Assembly (NCBI GenBank): GCA_017958545.1
Contig: JAGDCM010000125.1
Coordinates: 1 to 36,204 of the forward strand
Source: Bacteroidaceae bacterium
GTDB lineage: Bacteria; Bacteroidota; Bacteroidia; Bacteroidales; Bacteroidaceae
Direction: 5' to 3'
Length of the DNA stretch: 36,204 bases
The position numbers were made by a program, and so were the translations under genes. Below, in pieces: positions 35,391-36,204 of this stretch. Each line of letters starts with the position of its first letter. Within the stretch, counting starts at the first letter, position 1. Under the pieces are notes generated by a model, which was not told the origin of the DNA, did no database searches, and saw nothing but the letters and a program-made list of their open reading frames with translations.

Positions 35391-35425
35391 CAAAAATACA
35401 TTCACCTCCGGACAAAAAATGTCCG
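35391..35425 (-). promoter_or_regulatory. promoter with inverted-repeat operator, site 3 (cassette C)
   Basis: The minus-strand TATTTTTG (35391-35398), then 10 bases, then the perfect palindrome CGGACA-AAAAA-TGTCCG (35409-35425). It has the same layout as sites 1 and 2. It lies about 200 bases upstream of the cassette C ATG. Confidence 0.8.
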
Positions 35426-35726
35426 ACTTCATCATTTTGTTATATAATCTGTCGCAATTGTATGTTCATTGCTGAGATTTATTTGCTACATTCAAGAATA
35501 AAGCGCGTAATATACGCCTTTTTCATGGTATGTGTCCCACAAATGCCTCAAGACACTTCTTTTCGGCTTTTCCCTGCGGCTTTTTACACCACTTTCAGCG
35601 TGAAGACAAGACAAAGATAGAATTATTTTTTGAAAATCCAAGATTTTCGACAAAAGTCTAAGGTCTAAAGACTAAAGTTTTTTCATTTTCACAGCTCTAT
35701 TTTTACACATACGTTGCTCATACACC

Positions 35727-35950
35727 TCTCATGGACTTCTCATGGACCTCTCATAGGCATCTCTATCCGAACTCTGTCTCCAAGGTCCTGTTGCTCTCAT
35801 GTTAAAGTCATGTTAAACTCATGTTCAACTCATGTTTATCTCATGTTGAAGTCATATTCAAGTCATGTTTGTCTCATGTTGAACTCTAATTGAAGTCATG
35901 TTCAACTCTAATTAAACTCCGATTAAACTCCAATTAAACTCCAATTAAAG
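35727..35950. repeat. degenerate 11-bp tandem repeat array
   Basis: Units of 11 bp follow one another without gaps from 35797 to 35950 (14 units), such as TCATGTTAAAC, TCATGTTCAAC, TCATGTTGAAG, TCTAATTAAAC and TCCAATTAAAC. The type drifts gradually from TCATGTT to TCCAATT. An earlier block at 35727-35770 has four units of the form TCTCATGGACT. The period is close to one DNA helical turn, so A/T tracts fall on one face. Confidence 0.85.
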
Positions 35951-36204
35951 TTTGAAAATTCGTAAAAATCTTGTACAACATGAAACTGTGACATCGGGCA
36001 GGGAAATTTACTGGATAACTATAGAGAAATATTTTCCTAGGCAGGGAAAAAGTTCTGCATAGTATAAGCACAAAAAAGAATCGCTTTTTAAGGACGTAAA
36101 ATTTCTTTAAGTATTTTGATTTTTCCTTTCGCACAGCATCCTTTCTTTGCTTATACCTTGCTCCTTCCTTGCATATACGAACGACGGCGGAACGACCTTC
36201 CTAC

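Larger units (their letters stand above)
35195..36204. other. gene-free right end: long leader, operator and repeats
   Basis: No gene is supported. 35195-35390 is the untranslated leader of cassette C. 35391-35425 is its promoter and operator. 35430-35720 is AT-rich with a small dyad (AGTCT...AGACT near 35653-35672). 35727-35950 is 11-bp-periodic repeat. After that, GCAGGGAAA occurs twice about 44 bases apart (near 35998 and 36042). A 66-codon open frame at 35934-36134 (minus) overlaps the repeat and looks spurious. Confidence 0.65.

Noticed and set aside
35934..36134. 66-codon open frame at the right end
   Set aside because: It overlaps the 11-bp repeat array and has no promoter or motif.

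Overview
The window looks like chromosomal DNA of a Bacteroidales bacterium, most likely Prevotella or a close relative. The evidence is the repeated Bacteroidota-type promoter element TAnnTTTG, a long SecA with a SEC-C tail, type 9 secretion genes (porT and a CHU_C-type cargo), and lineage-typical gene orders (bamD-rpoZ-DUF4293; outer-membrane protein-lptC-CNNM-PpiD). Start codons include several GTG and TTG. No Shine-Dalgarno sequence was needed to place them, as expected in this phylum. The genus is an inference from memory of related genomes.

Layout. 1-481: gene-free, repeat-rich. 482-2712 (+): nitroreductase, GNAT acetyltransferase, DUF1294 membrane protein and a GNAT protein fused to a membrane tail, ending at a strong hairpin terminator. 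2754-2838 (-): tRNA-Ser(UGA). 2961-11783 (-): five genes read as DUF4105 protein, phosphatase-superfamily protein, secA, an ABC-F ATPase and a TlpA-like lipoprotein. 11869-18488 (+): envelope block of outer-membrane protein, lptC, CNNM/CorC protein, PpiD-like foldase and an MFS transporter. 18489-21826 (-): T9SS cargo and uvrA. 21916-22632 (+): porT. 22629-24296 (-): bamD, rpoZ, DUF4293. 24435-27517 (+): uvrB, a hotdog thioesterase and an unrecognised acidic protein. This core is tightly packed, with ATGA/GTGA overlaps and convergent genes whose stop codons touch or overlap.

27809-35194 (-) is different: AT-richer, made only of poorly characterised genes, and organised as cassettes. These are (A) a YaaW/DUF3944-like membrane protein with an M48 metallopeptidase; (B) a three-gene operon with a DUF6557-like/Sel1 protein; and (C) a possible metal-dependent hydrolase-like protein with a coiled-coil/glycine-zipper membrane protein. 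A WYL-domain transcription regulator lies between A and B. The same 17-bp inverted repeat, CGGACA-N5-TGTCCG, lies in front of each of the three cassettes, exactly 10 bases upstream of the TAnnTTTG element every time. The WYL gene instead has a consensus promoter and no such palindrome. I read this as one co-regulated accessory island, probably for stress or phage defence, under the WYL protein. This is the best candidate for an undescribed system in the window. The operator pattern is visible in the sequence; the regulator assignment and the defence role are inferences.

Other notable points: UvrA and the ABC-F protein have each lost an internal subdomain, replaced by a short acidic linker; several genes have promoters so close to the start codon that their mRNAs must be almost leaderless; and degenerate 11-bp tandem repeats occur at both ends of the window. 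35195-36204 has no gene.
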